This document shows, piece after piece, positions 38,612 through 47,165 of a stretch of 64,000 nucleotides of DNA. Location: positions 62,001-126,000 of the forward strand of contig CAZABP010000004.1 of NCBI GenBank assembly GCA_964483245.1. Reading direction: 5' to 3'. The stretch is from CAZABP01 sp964483245. GTDB taxonomy: Bacteria > Planctomycetota > UBA1135 > UBA2386. Position 1 is the stretch's first letter, and every line of letters starts with the position of its first letter. The position numbers and the translations under genes were made by a program. Under the pieces are notes generated by a model, which worked only from the letters and a program-made list of their open reading frames with translations, made no database searches and was not told where the DNA came from.

Positions 38612-40267
38612 ATGAGTTCCCCGGTGAGCAGGAAGTGGCGCGCACCACGTGGTACCAGCCTCACGTGCGCAAACTGGCAGATCGAGGCCGCCTACCGGAT
38701 GGTGCAGAACAACCTCGATCCGGAGGTCGCCGAAGATCCCGATCGCCTGATCGTCTACGGCGGCTCCGGTCAAGCGGCGCGCAACCATGAGGCGCTCGAC
38801 AAGATCCTCGTGACCCTGCGCCGGCTGCGCCCGGACGAGACGATGCTGGTGCAGTCGGGAAAGTGTGTCGGTGTGTTCACGACGCACGCCGATGCGCCGC
38901 GCGTCTTGATCGCGAACTCGAACCTCGTGGGCGAATGGGCGACTTGGGACGAGTTCCGCCGGCTGCAGGCGCTCGGTCTGACGATGTACGGACAGATGAC
39001 TGCAGGCTCTTGGATCTACATCGGGAGCCAAGGCATCGTCCAGGGCACGTACGAGACGTTCATGGCGGCTGCAGCACGTCACTTCAACGGCGACCTCCAC
39101 GGTCGACTGGTGGTGACGGCTGGCCTTGGTGGCATGGGTGGGGCACAGCCGCTGGCGATCACGCTTGCTGGAGGTGTCTGCCTGGCGGCCGATGTGGACG
39201 AAGCGCGCATACGAAAGCGCCTCGACTCCCGCTACCTCGACGAGCTCGCGCCAGATCTGGACCACGCCATCCGCACTGCCTTGATCAACAAGGAGGCGCG
39301 CCAGCCGTACTCGATCGGTGTGGTGGCGAATGCAACGGAGCTGCTTGGTGAGCTCCTCCGCCGCGAGCTCGTCCCGGACCTCCTGACCGATCAGACGAGC
39401 GCGCACGACATGCTCAACGGCTACGTCCCCGATGGCATGCGCTTGGCCGACGCGCTGGTCCTCCGTCAGCGCGACCCAGCCGAGTACCAGTGCAAAGCCC
39501 GGCGCACCGCTGCGCAACATGTGCGTGCCATGCTTGCGTTGCAGGCGCGAGGGTCGATCACTTTCGACTACGGCAACAACCTGCGGACCGAAGCGCGCAA
39601 CGCCGGAGTCACCGACGCCTTCAGGGTCCCTGGATTCGTGCCCGAGTACATCCGGCCCTTGTTCTGTGAGGGAAAGGGGCCCTTCCGCTGGGTCGCGCTC
39701 AGCGGGGACCCAGCAGACATCCACCGCATGGATCGCCTGCTCCTCGATCTGTTCCCGCGCGATGCGCTGCTGGCGCGCTGGATTCCGGCAGCCGCCAAGC
39801 ACATCCAGTTCCAGGGGCTTCCGGCGCGAATCTGTTGGCTGGGCTACGGGGATCGCGCCCGGTTTGCTGTAGCCGTCAACGAACTGGTGGCGGGTGGCGA
39901 GCTGCAGGCGCCCATCGTGTTCGGTCGGGATCACCTGGACAGCGGATCCGTGGCCTCGCCATACCGCGAGACCGAAGCCATGCGGGACGGGTCGGACGCG
40001 ATCGCCGATTGGCCGCTGCTGAACGCCCTCCTCAACACCGCAGCCGGTGCGACCTGGGTGTCGATCCACCACGGGGGGGGCGTGGGGATCGGGCGCTCGC
40101 TGCACGCCGGACAGGTCGCGGTGGCAGATGGCACTCCCGAAGCGGGAATCCGGTTGCAGCGAGTCCTGACCTGCGATCCCGGAACGGGAATTGCTCGCCA
40201 TGCGGACGCTGGCTATGAGGTCGCCTCTCGCGTGGCCGCCGATCGGGGCGTGGATCTGGGCGGCTGA
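38612..40267 (+). CDS. hutU: urocanate hydratase (urocanase)
   Basis: A 551-residue cytoplasmic enzyme using tightly bound NAD+ to turn urocanate into imidazolonepropionate, the second step of histidine breakdown. The N-terminal signature includes YGGSGQAARNHEA, and the NAD-binding stretch is VTAGLGGMGGAQPLA (about 168-182). The catalytic cysteine lies in LPARICWLGYGDR. FDYGNNLRTEA and SIHHGGGVGIGRSLHAG are also conserved. Length is normal. No hutI, hutF or hutG is in this window, so the pathway is completed elsewhere or differently. Confidence 0.96.
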   Translation: MSSPVSRKWRAPRGTSLTCANWQIEAAYRMVQNNLDPEVAEDPDRLIVYGGSGQAARNHEALDKILVTLRRLRPDETMLVQSGKCVGVFTTHADAPRVLIANSNLVGEWATWDEFRRLQALGLTMYGQMTAGSWIYIGSQGIVQGTYETFMAAAARHFNGDLHGRLVVTAGLGGMGGAQPLAITLAGGVCLAADVDEARIRKRLDSRYLDELAPDLDHAIRTALINKEARQPYSIGVVANATELLGELLRRELVPDLLTDQTSAHDMLNGYVPDGMRLADALVLRQRDPAEYQCKARRTAAQHVRAMLALQARGSITFDYGNNLRTEARNAGVTDAFRVPGFVPEYIRPLFCEGKGPFRWVALSGDPADIHRMDRLLLDLFPRDALLARWIPAAAKHIQFQGLPARICWLGYGDRARFAVAVNELVAGGELQAPIVFGRDHLDSGSVASPYRETEAMRDGSDAIADWPLLNALLNTAAGATWVSIHHGGGVGIGRSLHAGQVAVADGTPEAGIRLQRVLTCDPGTGIARHADAGYEVASRVAADRGVDLGG

Positions 40268-40326
40268 GGTCCAAGGAGCAGGCACCCTCGCGGCCGGCCG
40301 TTCCATTCTCCCGGACTCCTGATCCC

Positions 40327-40345
40327 CGCCCCGGGATCGGGGGCG
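40327..40345 (+). terminator. terminator-like GC hairpin after hutU
   Basis: CGCCCC (40327-40332) and GGGGCG (40340-40345) form a 6-bp stem with a seven-base loop, then TTGTAGTCT. It lies 60 bases after the hutU stop and 58 before the next gene. The U-rich tail is poor, so the call is weak. Confidence 0.35.
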
Positions 40346-40402
40346 TTGTAGTCTCCTCAGTCCGTTGGCGGCCCGCCGCCATCGGACCCCCGACCATCGA
40401 CT

Positions 40403-41161
40403 GTGTTCCGTTCCGATCCGAATCGAAGCAAGGCGCCGTCGCCGGACGAGGATGTGATCGTCGTCGTCGACCGTGTCGTTGATCCGTACCTCGTGATGTT
40501 CCACGAGCCGGCGGGTTACCGCGCCGAGCAGTTCCGGGGTCTGCGCAACAAGCTGATGGCGATGAACCCGGACGGCGAAGCAAAGACCCTCGTCGTCACC
40601 TCCGCCATCAAGGGAGAGGGGAAGACCGTCACGGCCATCAACCTCGCTCTCGCGTTCGCAGAACTGGAACACACCCCCGTACTCCTCGTCGACGCGGATC
40701 TCCGGTCACCGCAGGTGGAGCGCTATCTGAACCTGAACTCCGCAGCTGGAATCGCAGATGTCCTCTTGGAGCGGGTGCCGCTGGCCACTGCGATCCGGGA
40801 CGTCGGACTCCGAAACCTGGCCCTGCTCGGTCCCGGCACCCGGCTTGCGGCGCCGTCGGAGTTGCTGACCTCCACGCGCATCGATGAGTTGTTCCGAGTC
40901 CTGAAGGAGCAGTACCGCTATGTCATCGTGGATACGCCCCCGGTTTTGGCGGCGACTGATGCCAGCGTGGTGGCGGCGAAGGCCGATGGTGCGATGCTGA
41001 CGGTCCGGCTCGAGCGTTCGACGCGGCAGATGACGCGCGAAGCTATCCAGAACCTGCAAGACCTCGGCGGGAACGTGCTTGGCGTGTTCGTGACCGAGGT
41101 CCGCGGCGCCGATCCGGACATGGACCCCCGCTACGCCGCTCCCGCACGTACGGAGGATTGA
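40403..41161 (+). CDS. BY-kinase/CpsD-like P-loop ATPase without tyrosine tail
   Basis: 252 residues from a GTG at 40403. The domain resembles the cytoplasmic part of bacterial tyrosine kinases and CpsD: AEQFRGLRNKL, Walker A SAIKGEGKT (67-75), Walker A' LLVDADLRSP (94-103) and Walker B YVIVDTPPV. BY-kinases end in a tyrosine cluster; here the tail DPRYAAPARTED has one tyrosine. No polysaccharide genes are nearby. Instead a coiled-coil gene starts one base after the stop and a MamK-like actin follows, so a ParA/MinD-like spatial or assembly role is as likely as kinase activity (inference). Confidence 0.85.
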   Translation: MFRSDPNRSKAPSPDEDVIVVVDRVVDPYLVMFHEPAGYRAEQFRGLRNKLMAMNPDGEAKTLVVTSAIKGEGKTVTAINLALAFAELEHTPVLLVDADLRSPQVERYLNLNSAAGIADVLLERVPLATAIRDVGLRNLALLGPGTRLAAPSELLTSTRIDELFRVLKEQYRYVIVDTPPVLAATDASVVAAKADGAMLTVRLERSTRQMTREAIQNLQDLGGNVLGVFVTEVRGADPDMDPRYAAPARTED

Positions 41162-41162
41162 G

Positions 41163-41960
41163 ATGGGCACACTAGGAACCAGCCTGCGCGAGGCAGTCAA
41201 GAAGCTCGCCTACGGGACATCAGTCGAGCAGCTCCGCAAACGCGGCATCAAGCAGGTCAACGTCGTCGGCCTGGACCGGATCGTGGTCCTGATCGAGGAG
41301 TCGGTGAACCGGAGCCTGCGCAACAAGCTGCGGGGGCTCGAGCGGAGCTTCGTCGCCGACGCGACCAAGAACGAGTTCCTGCGCATGCTCAACGGCACAG
41401 CGAATGCGGATCCGGCCGCCGAGCTGGCGGAGATGCGCGTCCGCGCCGAAGAGGAACTCGACGACCTGCGCGAGCAGCTCACCCAGGCGCGCTCCCAACT
41501 GCAGGATCGGTTGAGCCTGGCCGCCGATGTAGAAGCGGATCGCTTCCGTGGTGAGAACCAGAAGCACGCGCGCAGCGTCCAGGATCTGTTCGCCAAGTTC
41601 GTGCGCAGCGGCAGCACCGACCTGTCGATGCTGCGCAACGACGTCCTTGAGTACTTCCTCGGCGCCTTGGACCACGAGCGCCAAGCTGCGGTAGCAGCGC
41701 GCGAAGCGGTCCGCAACCGCGAGGTCGAGCTGCTCGAACGCCGCATCGGCAAGATGACGCAGGCCCTGGCGGAAAACGAGGCGCGCCTTGCTGAAGCCGC
41801 CGCGCTCCGCGACGTGGACCCGGGCGTGCCCTCGATCTATCGCGAAGTCCAAGGGCTCAAGATGGGCGCCAATCAGTACGAGAAGAAGCGCGCCCTGATG
41901 GCCGAGATCTTCAAAGCCAACCTCGCGCTGCAGAAGGGAATCGCGAGCGCGGCCAGCTAG
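41163..41960 (+). CDS. coiled-coil protein of the ATPase/actin cassette
   Basis: 265 residues. ATG at 41163 follows the preceding stop by one base, with GGAGG inside the end of that gene, so the two are translationally coupled. Residues 1-75 are a basic helical region (LRKRGIKQVNVVGLDRIVVL, EESVNRSLRNKLRG). Residues about 85-125 and 170-215 are heptad-like, Glu/Arg/Leu-rich coiled coil (AEEELDDLREQLTQARSQL, ELLERRIGKMTQALAENEARL). No known domain was recognised. Its place between an ATPase and an actin suggests a linker or adaptor of a cytoskeletal complex. Confidence 0.78.
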   Translation: MGTLGTSLREAVKKLAYGTSVEQLRKRGIKQVNVVGLDRIVVLIEESVNRSLRNKLRGLERSFVADATKNEFLRMLNGTANADPAAELAEMRVRAEEELDDLREQLTQARSQLQDRLSLAADVEADRFRGENQKHARSVQDLFAKFVRSGSTDLSMLRNDVLEYFLGALDHERQAAVAAREAVRNREVELLERRIGKMTQALAENEARLAEAAALRDVDPGVPSIYREVQGLKMGANQYEKKRALMAEIFKANLALQKGIASAAS

Positions 41961-41982
41961 AACCCGTCTCGATCAGTTCACC

Positions 41983-43089
41983 ATGACGACTCCAAGCATC
42001 AAGCCCGCTCCCAGCACAGCAGTTGCTCCCGCTCCTGAGCCGAATCCGAGTTCGGATCGCAAGGGCGTTCTCTACATCGGAATGGACCTAGGAACATCGC
42101 GCACTTCCGTGAGTGCGAGCAACGGCGTTCGCGCAACCGTGATGTCTGCCGTCGGGTACCCGAAGGATGTGGTCAGTCGCAAGCTGCTGCAGAAGGACGT
42201 GCTGTTCGGCAACGAGGCGATCGACAAGCGACTGTCGCTCCAGTTCTACAAGCCGCTCGAGAAAGGCGTGCTCGCGCACAGTCGCGATGGCGACGTCCCG
42301 GATACCGATGGCAACATCCGCGCTGCGCGTGACCTGATTCGCGAGGCGATCCGCCTGGCCAAGCCGCGCCAGGACGAGCTGATCTACTGCGTGATCGGTG
42401 CCCCGGCGCAGGCCTCGATCCGCAACAAGGAAGCGATCCTGGAGGTTGCCCGCGAGACAGTCGATTCGGTCATGCTGTGCAGCGAGCCATTCTCAGTTGC
42501 CTACGGTCTCGACTGGCTCGAGGACGTCCTGGTCATCGACATCGGTGCCGGCACGACGGATCTGTGCCGGATGCACGGCACGATGCCTGAGGAGGCGGAC
42601 CAGATCACGATCGAGATGGCCGGCGACGCAGTGGACGAGGAGCTCGCGCGGTTGATCAAGGAGCAGTACCCCGAGGCGCAGTTCACGATCCAGATGATCA
42701 AGCAGATCAAGGAGCGCCACGCCTACTTGGGCGAGCCGGCCGGGCGCGCACTCGTGGATCTGCCCGTGCGCGGCAAGCCGACACAGTTCGATTTGACCGA
42801 GGAGATCCGGCAAGCGTGCAGCATCCTGATCGCTCCGATCGTCGACGGCTTGAATCAACTGATCTCTTCGTTCGACCCGGAATTCCAGCACAAGCTGCGC
42901 AACCGCGTGCTGCTTGCCGGTGGCGGGTCTCAGATCAAGAACCTGGACAGTGCGATCGAAGAGGCGATGAAGCGCGACCTGGGCGGTGGCAAGGTCCTGC
43001 GGATCGACGAGCCGGTGTACGGGGGCGCCAATGGCGCGCTGAAGATCGCGCACGACATGCCGGAAGAGTTCTGGGAGAAGCTCAAGTAG
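41983..43089 (+). CDS. MamK-like bacterial actin
   Basis: 368 residues, 22 bases after the coiled-coil gene. After a Pro/Ala-rich N-terminal extension of about 27 residues comes phosphate-1 loop YIGMDLGTSRTSVS (about 31-44). Phosphate-2 loop is VIDIGAGTTDLCRM (about 184-197), the connect and helix region includes AGDAVDEELARLIKEQYPE, and the adenosine loop is VLLAGGGSQIKNLDSAIEEA (about 308-327). This is the ASKHA/actin fold closest in my reading to MamK, which forms filaments that position magnetosomes. No mam genes are nearby, so the cargo must be something else. ATP-dependent filament formation is expected from the family. Confidence 0.85.
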   Translation: MTTPSIKPAPSTAVAPAPEPNPSSDRKGVLYIGMDLGTSRTSVSASNGVRATVMSAVGYPKDVVSRKLLQKDVLFGNEAIDKRLSLQFYKPLEKGVLAHSRDGDVPDTDGNIRAARDLIREAIRLAKPRQDELIYCVIGAPAQASIRNKEAILEVARETVDSVMLCSEPFSVAYGLDWLEDVLVIDIGAGTTDLCRMHGTMPEEADQITIEMAGDAVDEELARLIKEQYPEAQFTIQMIKQIKERHAYLGEPAGRALVDLPVRGKPTQFDLTEEIRQACSILIAPIVDGLNQLISSFDPEFQHKLRNRVLLAGGGSQIKNLDSAIEEAMKRDLGGGKVLRIDEPVYGGANGALKIAHDMPEEFWEKLK

Positions 43090-43192
43090 CGCAGCGCAGC
43101 CTCGGCGTGCATGGCTGCCGCTCGCATGCGGCGGTCCCGATCCGGGCGCTCCGCTCAAGCCCCTGCGGCGAGCAGTCGATAGTCCGGTCGAT

Positions 43193-43693
43193 ATGCGCGG
43201 ACTGCTCGTCGCAGTGCTGTTCCTGGTGGGCGTGCCGTACGGCGTCTCGAAGCTGTACCGGGAGCTGGCAACGGACTCGACGAAGGTGCGGTGGGTCGTC
43301 ACCGAGTTCGTGGATGCATTCAATGCGGGCGACATCGATGGCGCGATGGCCTGCTTCGCGTCGGGCTACCGCGACGAATCCGACGAGGAGAACCCGATCG
43401 ACCGCAGTGCAATCCATCGCGCGCTCCTCGCAGCGGTGCAGAACACCGATCCGCAGTCGAAGCAGCCACGCTTCGAACTGAAGACCGGCGATGAGCTGAT
43501 CCGCATCGTGGAACTCGATCCTGAAGGTGGTACTGCCCAGATCTCACTGGAAGTGAGTGTGCGGGAACGCAGCGCCGGAAACCGCCTGATCTGGAAGGTC
43601 AAAGGAGTCGTCGACATGCGACGCAACGACGGTGACTGGACGATCGTGCGCAGCACGCACCAGACAGTGGTCGGCGCGCGTCCAGGCGACTGA
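43193..43693 (+). CDS. small secreted or anchored NTF2/SnoaL-like protein
   Basis: 166 residues. The N-terminus MRGLLVAVLFLVGVPYGVSKLY is a signal or anchor segment. VVTEFVDAFNAGDIDGAMACFASGYRDES is typical of the cone-shaped NTF2/SnoaL fold, and the rest is beta-sheet with WKVKGVVDMRRNDGDWTIVRS. Such proteins bind small ligands or act as scaffolds; no catalytic pair is clear. It follows the actin gene by 103 bases on the same strand, so co-transcription is possible. Confidence 0.75.
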   Translation: MRGLLVAVLFLVGVPYGVSKLYRELATDSTKVRWVVTEFVDAFNAGDIDGAMACFASGYRDESDEENPIDRSAIHRALLAAVQNTDPQSKQPRFELKTGDELIRIVELDPEGGTAQISLEVSVRERSAGNRLIWKVKGVVDMRRNDGDWTIVRSTHQTVVGARPGD

Positions 43694-43709
43694 TGCTCGA
43701 GCGGTCCGC

Positions 43710-43724
43710 TCCAGCGGTGCTGGA
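43710..43724. terminator. hairpin between convergent genes
   Basis: TCCAGC and GCTGGA pair around GGT. An alternative larger pairing (CGGTCC at 43702 with GGACCG at 43722) competes with it. It lies between the stops of two convergent genes; there is no T tract. Confidence 0.3.
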
Positions 43725-43754
43725 CCGGGTGACGGAGCAACCGCCGGTGCGGCG

Positions 43755-46700
43755 TCAGGATCGGGCAGTGCTGTCGATGCGGCCGAGCCAGAGTTGAGCA
43801 AACCGGCGCCGCATCCCTCCTGCCGGCAGGCGGTTTGCGACAGCCCGCACCAGACGCCGCGCCCGCTCAGCCTGATCATCGGCGACGAGCAGGTCGACTC
43901 GCAGACCGAATGGCAGATCCACGCGCCGGCCGATCGTCCGTGCCTCGCGCAGCAGGCTGGCTGCGCTCGCGTCATCACCTCCCTCGCGCAGCTCCTGGGC
44001 CCGCAGCAGCAGCCACCACGCGCGGGGCACCGGCAGACCGAGATCGGCGATCTCCTGCTCGAGATCCTGGCGGAGCAGCCCGAAACTGCGCAGCTCGAGG
44101 TGGGCGAGGACCCGGGTGAGCGGATCTCCCGCAGTGGTAGCCAGGTCGATCGCCGTGCGTAGGTGTGCGATCGCTGGCTGCGGCTCGTCATGCCGCGCGA
44201 GCACGAGACCGTGAAACAGCTCGGCGCGGCCATGGCTGCGAACGTCGTGCAGTTCACGTGCGCGCGCGCCCGCGGCTGCCAAGTCGCCTCTCGCCGCCGC
44301 GAGGTCGCCCAGGTCGCCGTGTATCGATCCACGATGCAGCTGCACGCGCAGCAGGCCCAGTGGGTCACTGGCGGCCTGAAAGATCGTCTCGGCGAGGTCG
44401 AGCTCCCGCAATGCGATCGTGAAGTGGCCGCGCAGTGCGTGCAGGCGCGCCAGGTCCACCTTCAAGTGAGCACGAGTGCGGTCGTCATCGAGTGGCGTCA
44501 GCTCCAGCGCCCGGTGCAGGCGCTCCAGTGCGTCGAGCGCGGTGCCGAGGTAACCGAGAACCCGGCCGTGCAGGCCAAGTGCCAGTGCGGCGGCCCTCCG
44601 GGCCGCGGTGTCGGTGGGCTGGGGCAGCAGGGCTTCGGTCCGGTCCAGGTAATGGAGCGCGCTCAGATACTGCCCTGCGTTCTGTGCGGCTTGGGCGAGT
44701 CCCGTGAGCGCCTGGACTTGCACGATGCGATCGCCGGCAGCCTCGGCGAGCTGATAGCACGCGCGCCAGTCGTCGCGTGCGCGCTGGTGTCGTTCCGCTT
44801 GGGCGGCAGCGGCCGCTGCGAGCGGCAGAAAGCGCAGGCGCCAGGAGAGCACGCGCGGCTCATCGCCCAGCGCGGCCAGATGTGCACGGAGGCGATCGGC
44901 GACGACGAGGGAACTGCGCCGCGAGCCGGCTTCGACGAGACGTGCGAGTCCGGCGAGAAGCGGTTCGACGGCGGCAAAATGCTCGTGCGCGCGTGAGAGC
45001 AGCATGCCTACCTCCAGTGGCGAACCGCCACGTTCCTCACGGAGCCACGCCGCGCTTCGATACAGACTGCGGCGGACGGCCGGCGGGATCGTTTCGAGAA
45101 GCGCAGCGCGGAAGTCGGTGTGGCGGAACGCGCCGGCGCCGCCAACCGCCCGCACGACCCGGCCGCCGAACAGGGAGATCGCCTGCAGTACGTCGAGTTC
45201 CGTCTGGCCCACGAGAGCCGCGAGATCGGCGATTCGGAACCGGCTGCCGAGCACAGCCGCCGCGAGCAGCACGTGGCGCTGTGCTGGTGGCAGACCCGCC
45301 ACGCGCCGGCGCAGGCGGTGCAGCAGCGGCTCGGCGGGCCGGATGCGAGCACCCGATGGAAGCGGGCCAAAGGACCCTGGAGTGCCGGTCAGGTCACCGC
45401 GGGCGACGAACGCTTCGAGGGCTTCGATCAGGTTGCCTGGGCTGCCCCCGAGCGCTCCATGGGCAGCGCGTAGCACCTCGGAATCGGCGCTCCCGGCACG
45501 GAACAGAGCCACGGCGAAACGCAGGAACGGCTGCTCGGGAAGTCCGCGCAATTCGTGCGTCGATCCAGCGAACTCTTTGCCGAGCTCCTCGATTCCGCTG
45601 ACCAGGAGCAACAGCACCGGCAGCTCGCGGATCTGTTCGGCCAGTCGTGCGACGACGAGCTGCCCCGTGCCGTCGAGTCGTTCCGGCCGATCGATGCGCA
45701 GCAACAGCTTGCGCCCCGGACGCGCGATGCGTGGGAGCGCCTGCGCAACGAGCAGTGCGCGCGCCGCAGGATCGTTGCCGAGCTCTGCGCCGAGCACGAG
45801 GGCGGCCAGTCGTTCCGCATCCGCCGGTTCGAAGCCGACCTCGAGTGCGCGCGCGATGCAACGGTCCTGGGCCAACGGAGAATCGGCCGCGTCCCCACGC
45901 AGCAGCCACTCGAGCAGGAGATCCGTGAACGGCGCTCCGATCCGACGCGTGCGCTCAGGGTCCGGTTCGCCGCCGAAGAAGACCAGGTCATCCTGCTCCG
46001 CGAGCTGCTGCTCGACCCACTCGTCGAGCAACCTTCGCCTGCCGATGCCTTCGGGGCCGACGAACCGCAGCGCGGCGCCAGTTCCAGCGCGCAGCTGCCG
46101 CAGCGCGCGGTCCAGGAGCGCAAGTGCGTCATCCCGGTCGAAGAACGGTGTGGGCGCGAATCGCCGCATTGCTCGTGCCCGCCGACGGGAAGCGAGGACC
46201 GGTGCCCGGCGCTCATGCTCACGCCACCACGGTGAGGCTTCGCCCGCGGCCAGCGTGTCGGCGACCAACCTCGCGCTGGCCATCCGTTGCTCCGGCTCCT
46301 TGTGCAGCAGCTCGAGGATCAAGTCTTCGAGCAGCGAGGACACGCGCGGCTGCAGGTGCGAAGGGCGGGGTGGCGGGCGGTCGAGATGAGCTGCGATCAT
46401 GGCATCGCTGTTCGCGGCGTCCTGGAACGGGTGGCGGCCGGTCACGATCTCGAACAGCACGATGCCGAGCGCGTACAGGTCGGTGGCCGGCCCGGCCCGC
46501 TGCCCGCGGAGCGTTTCGGGCGCCGCATAAGCGAGGCTGCCGAAGAAACCGCCGCTGCTCGGCTCCCCGGGGCGCGCCAGTTCATCCCCACTCCGGCGTG
46601 CGAGTCCCAGGTCCATCAGTTTCACCTGCCCTGCCTCGGTCAGGGCGAGGTTCTCCGGCTTGACGTCGCGGTGCACGATGCCACGCCGGTGGAGGGCCTC

Positions 46701-47117
46701 GAGCCCGCGAGCTGCATCGGCACCGATGCGGCGTGCGAAGTCTTCGACCGGAGGGCCGCTGTGCAACAGGAACTCTCGGAGCGTCTTGCCCCGGACGTAT
46801 TCCATGACCAGGTACGTCAGCTCCAGCCCCAGCAGGTCGATGGTCTCGACCGCGAGGATCCGCGCGACGAACGGACTTCGCACTGCAAGTCCGAGTTCGC
46901 CCTCCTGCTCGATCTGCAGCCGCGCGCGCTCATCCCTCAGGCGGTCCTGGCGCAGGAACTTGACCGCCACCTCGCTGCCGGCCGGGAGGTCACGCAGCCG
47001 CTCCCGAGTGCGTGCCCGGTACACGGTCCCGCTCGCGCCTGTCCCGACTTCTTCGAGCAGGTCGAAACGAGCTGAAATCGGGTGCTGCAGCGGTCCGGTC
47101 ACGATGCGGGCGCGCAC
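43755..47117 (-). CDS. Ser/Thr protein kinase with ATPase-like and TPR regions
   Basis: 1,120 residues from a GTG at 47117; a second GTG at 47102 is possible. Residues about 18-290 are a PknB-type kinase: glycine loop VGTGASG, lysine in VAVKFLR (K53), catalytic HRDVKPEN (149-156), DLG in place of DFG (169-171), and APE (199-201). A region like the AAA_16 ATPases of such kinases follows, but its P-loop reads GPEGIGRRRL (354-363), with arginine where lysine is expected, so ATP binding there is doubtful. The C-terminal half is helical with TPR-like repeats (ALHYLDRTEALLPQPTDTAA). No membrane segment was seen. It is divergent from cysS, 48 bases apart. Confidence 0.9.
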   Translation of the reverse strand: MRARIVTGPLQHPISARFDLLEEVGTGASGTVYRARTRERLRDLPAGSEVAVKFLRQDRLRDERARLQIEQEGELGLAVRSPFVARILAVETIDLLGLELTYLVMEYVRGKTLREFLLHSGPPVEDFARRIGADAARGLEALHRRGIVHRDVKPENLALTEAGQVKLMDLGLARRSGDELARPGEPSSGGFFGSLAYAAPETLRGQRAGPATDLYALGIVLFEIVTGRHPFQDAANSDAMIAAHLDRPPPRPSHLQPRVSSLLEDLILELLHKEPEQRMASARLVADTLAAGEASPWWREHERRAPVLASRRRARAMRRFAPTPFFDRDDALALLDRALRQLRAGTGAALRFVGPEGIGRRRLLDEWVEQQLAEQDDLVFFGGEPDPERTRRIGAPFTDLLLEWLLRGDAADSPLAQDRCIARALEVGFEPADAERLAALVLGAELGNDPAARALLVAQALPRIARPGRKLLLRIDRPERLDGTGQLVVARLAEQIRELPVLLLLVSGIEELGKEFAGSTHELRGLPEQPFLRFAVALFRAGSADSEVLRAAHGALGGSPGNLIEALEAFVARGDLTGTPGSFGPLPSGARIRPAEPLLHRLRRRVAGLPPAQRHVLLAAAVLGSRFRIADLAALVGQTELDVLQAISLFGGRVVRAVGGAGAFRHTDFRAALLETIPPAVRRSLYRSAAWLREERGGSPLEVGMLLSRAHEHFAAVEPLLAGLARLVEAGSRRSSLVVADRLRAHLAALGDEPRVLSWRLRFLPLAAAAAAQAERHQRARDDWRACYQLAEAAGDRIVQVQALTGLAQAAQNAGQYLSALHYLDRTEALLPQPTDTAARRAAALALGLHGRVLGYLGTALDALERLHRALELTPLDDDRTRAHLKVDLARLHALRGHFTIALRELDLAETIFQAASDPLGLLRVQLHRGSIHGDLGDLAAARGDLAAAGARARELHDVRSHGRAELFHGLVLARHDEPQPAIAHLRTAIDLATTAGDPLTRVLAHLELRSFGLLRQDLEQEIADLGLPVPRAWWLLLRAQELREGGDDASAASLLREARTIGRRVDLPFGLRVDLLVADDQAERARRLVRAVANRLPAGGMRRRFAQLWLGRIDSTARS

Positions 47118-47165
47118 GTTACCGTTCGCCGGCGAGCGCTGGATCGGCTATTGCGTAGCCTCATC

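Noticed and set aside
40403..41161. Capsule/exopolysaccharide tyrosine kinase
   Set aside because: The tyrosine-rich tail and all polysaccharide genes are missing, so only the P-loop fold was called.
41983..43089. Magnetosome gene cluster
   Set aside because: Only the actin resembles MamK; no other mam gene is in the neighbourhood.
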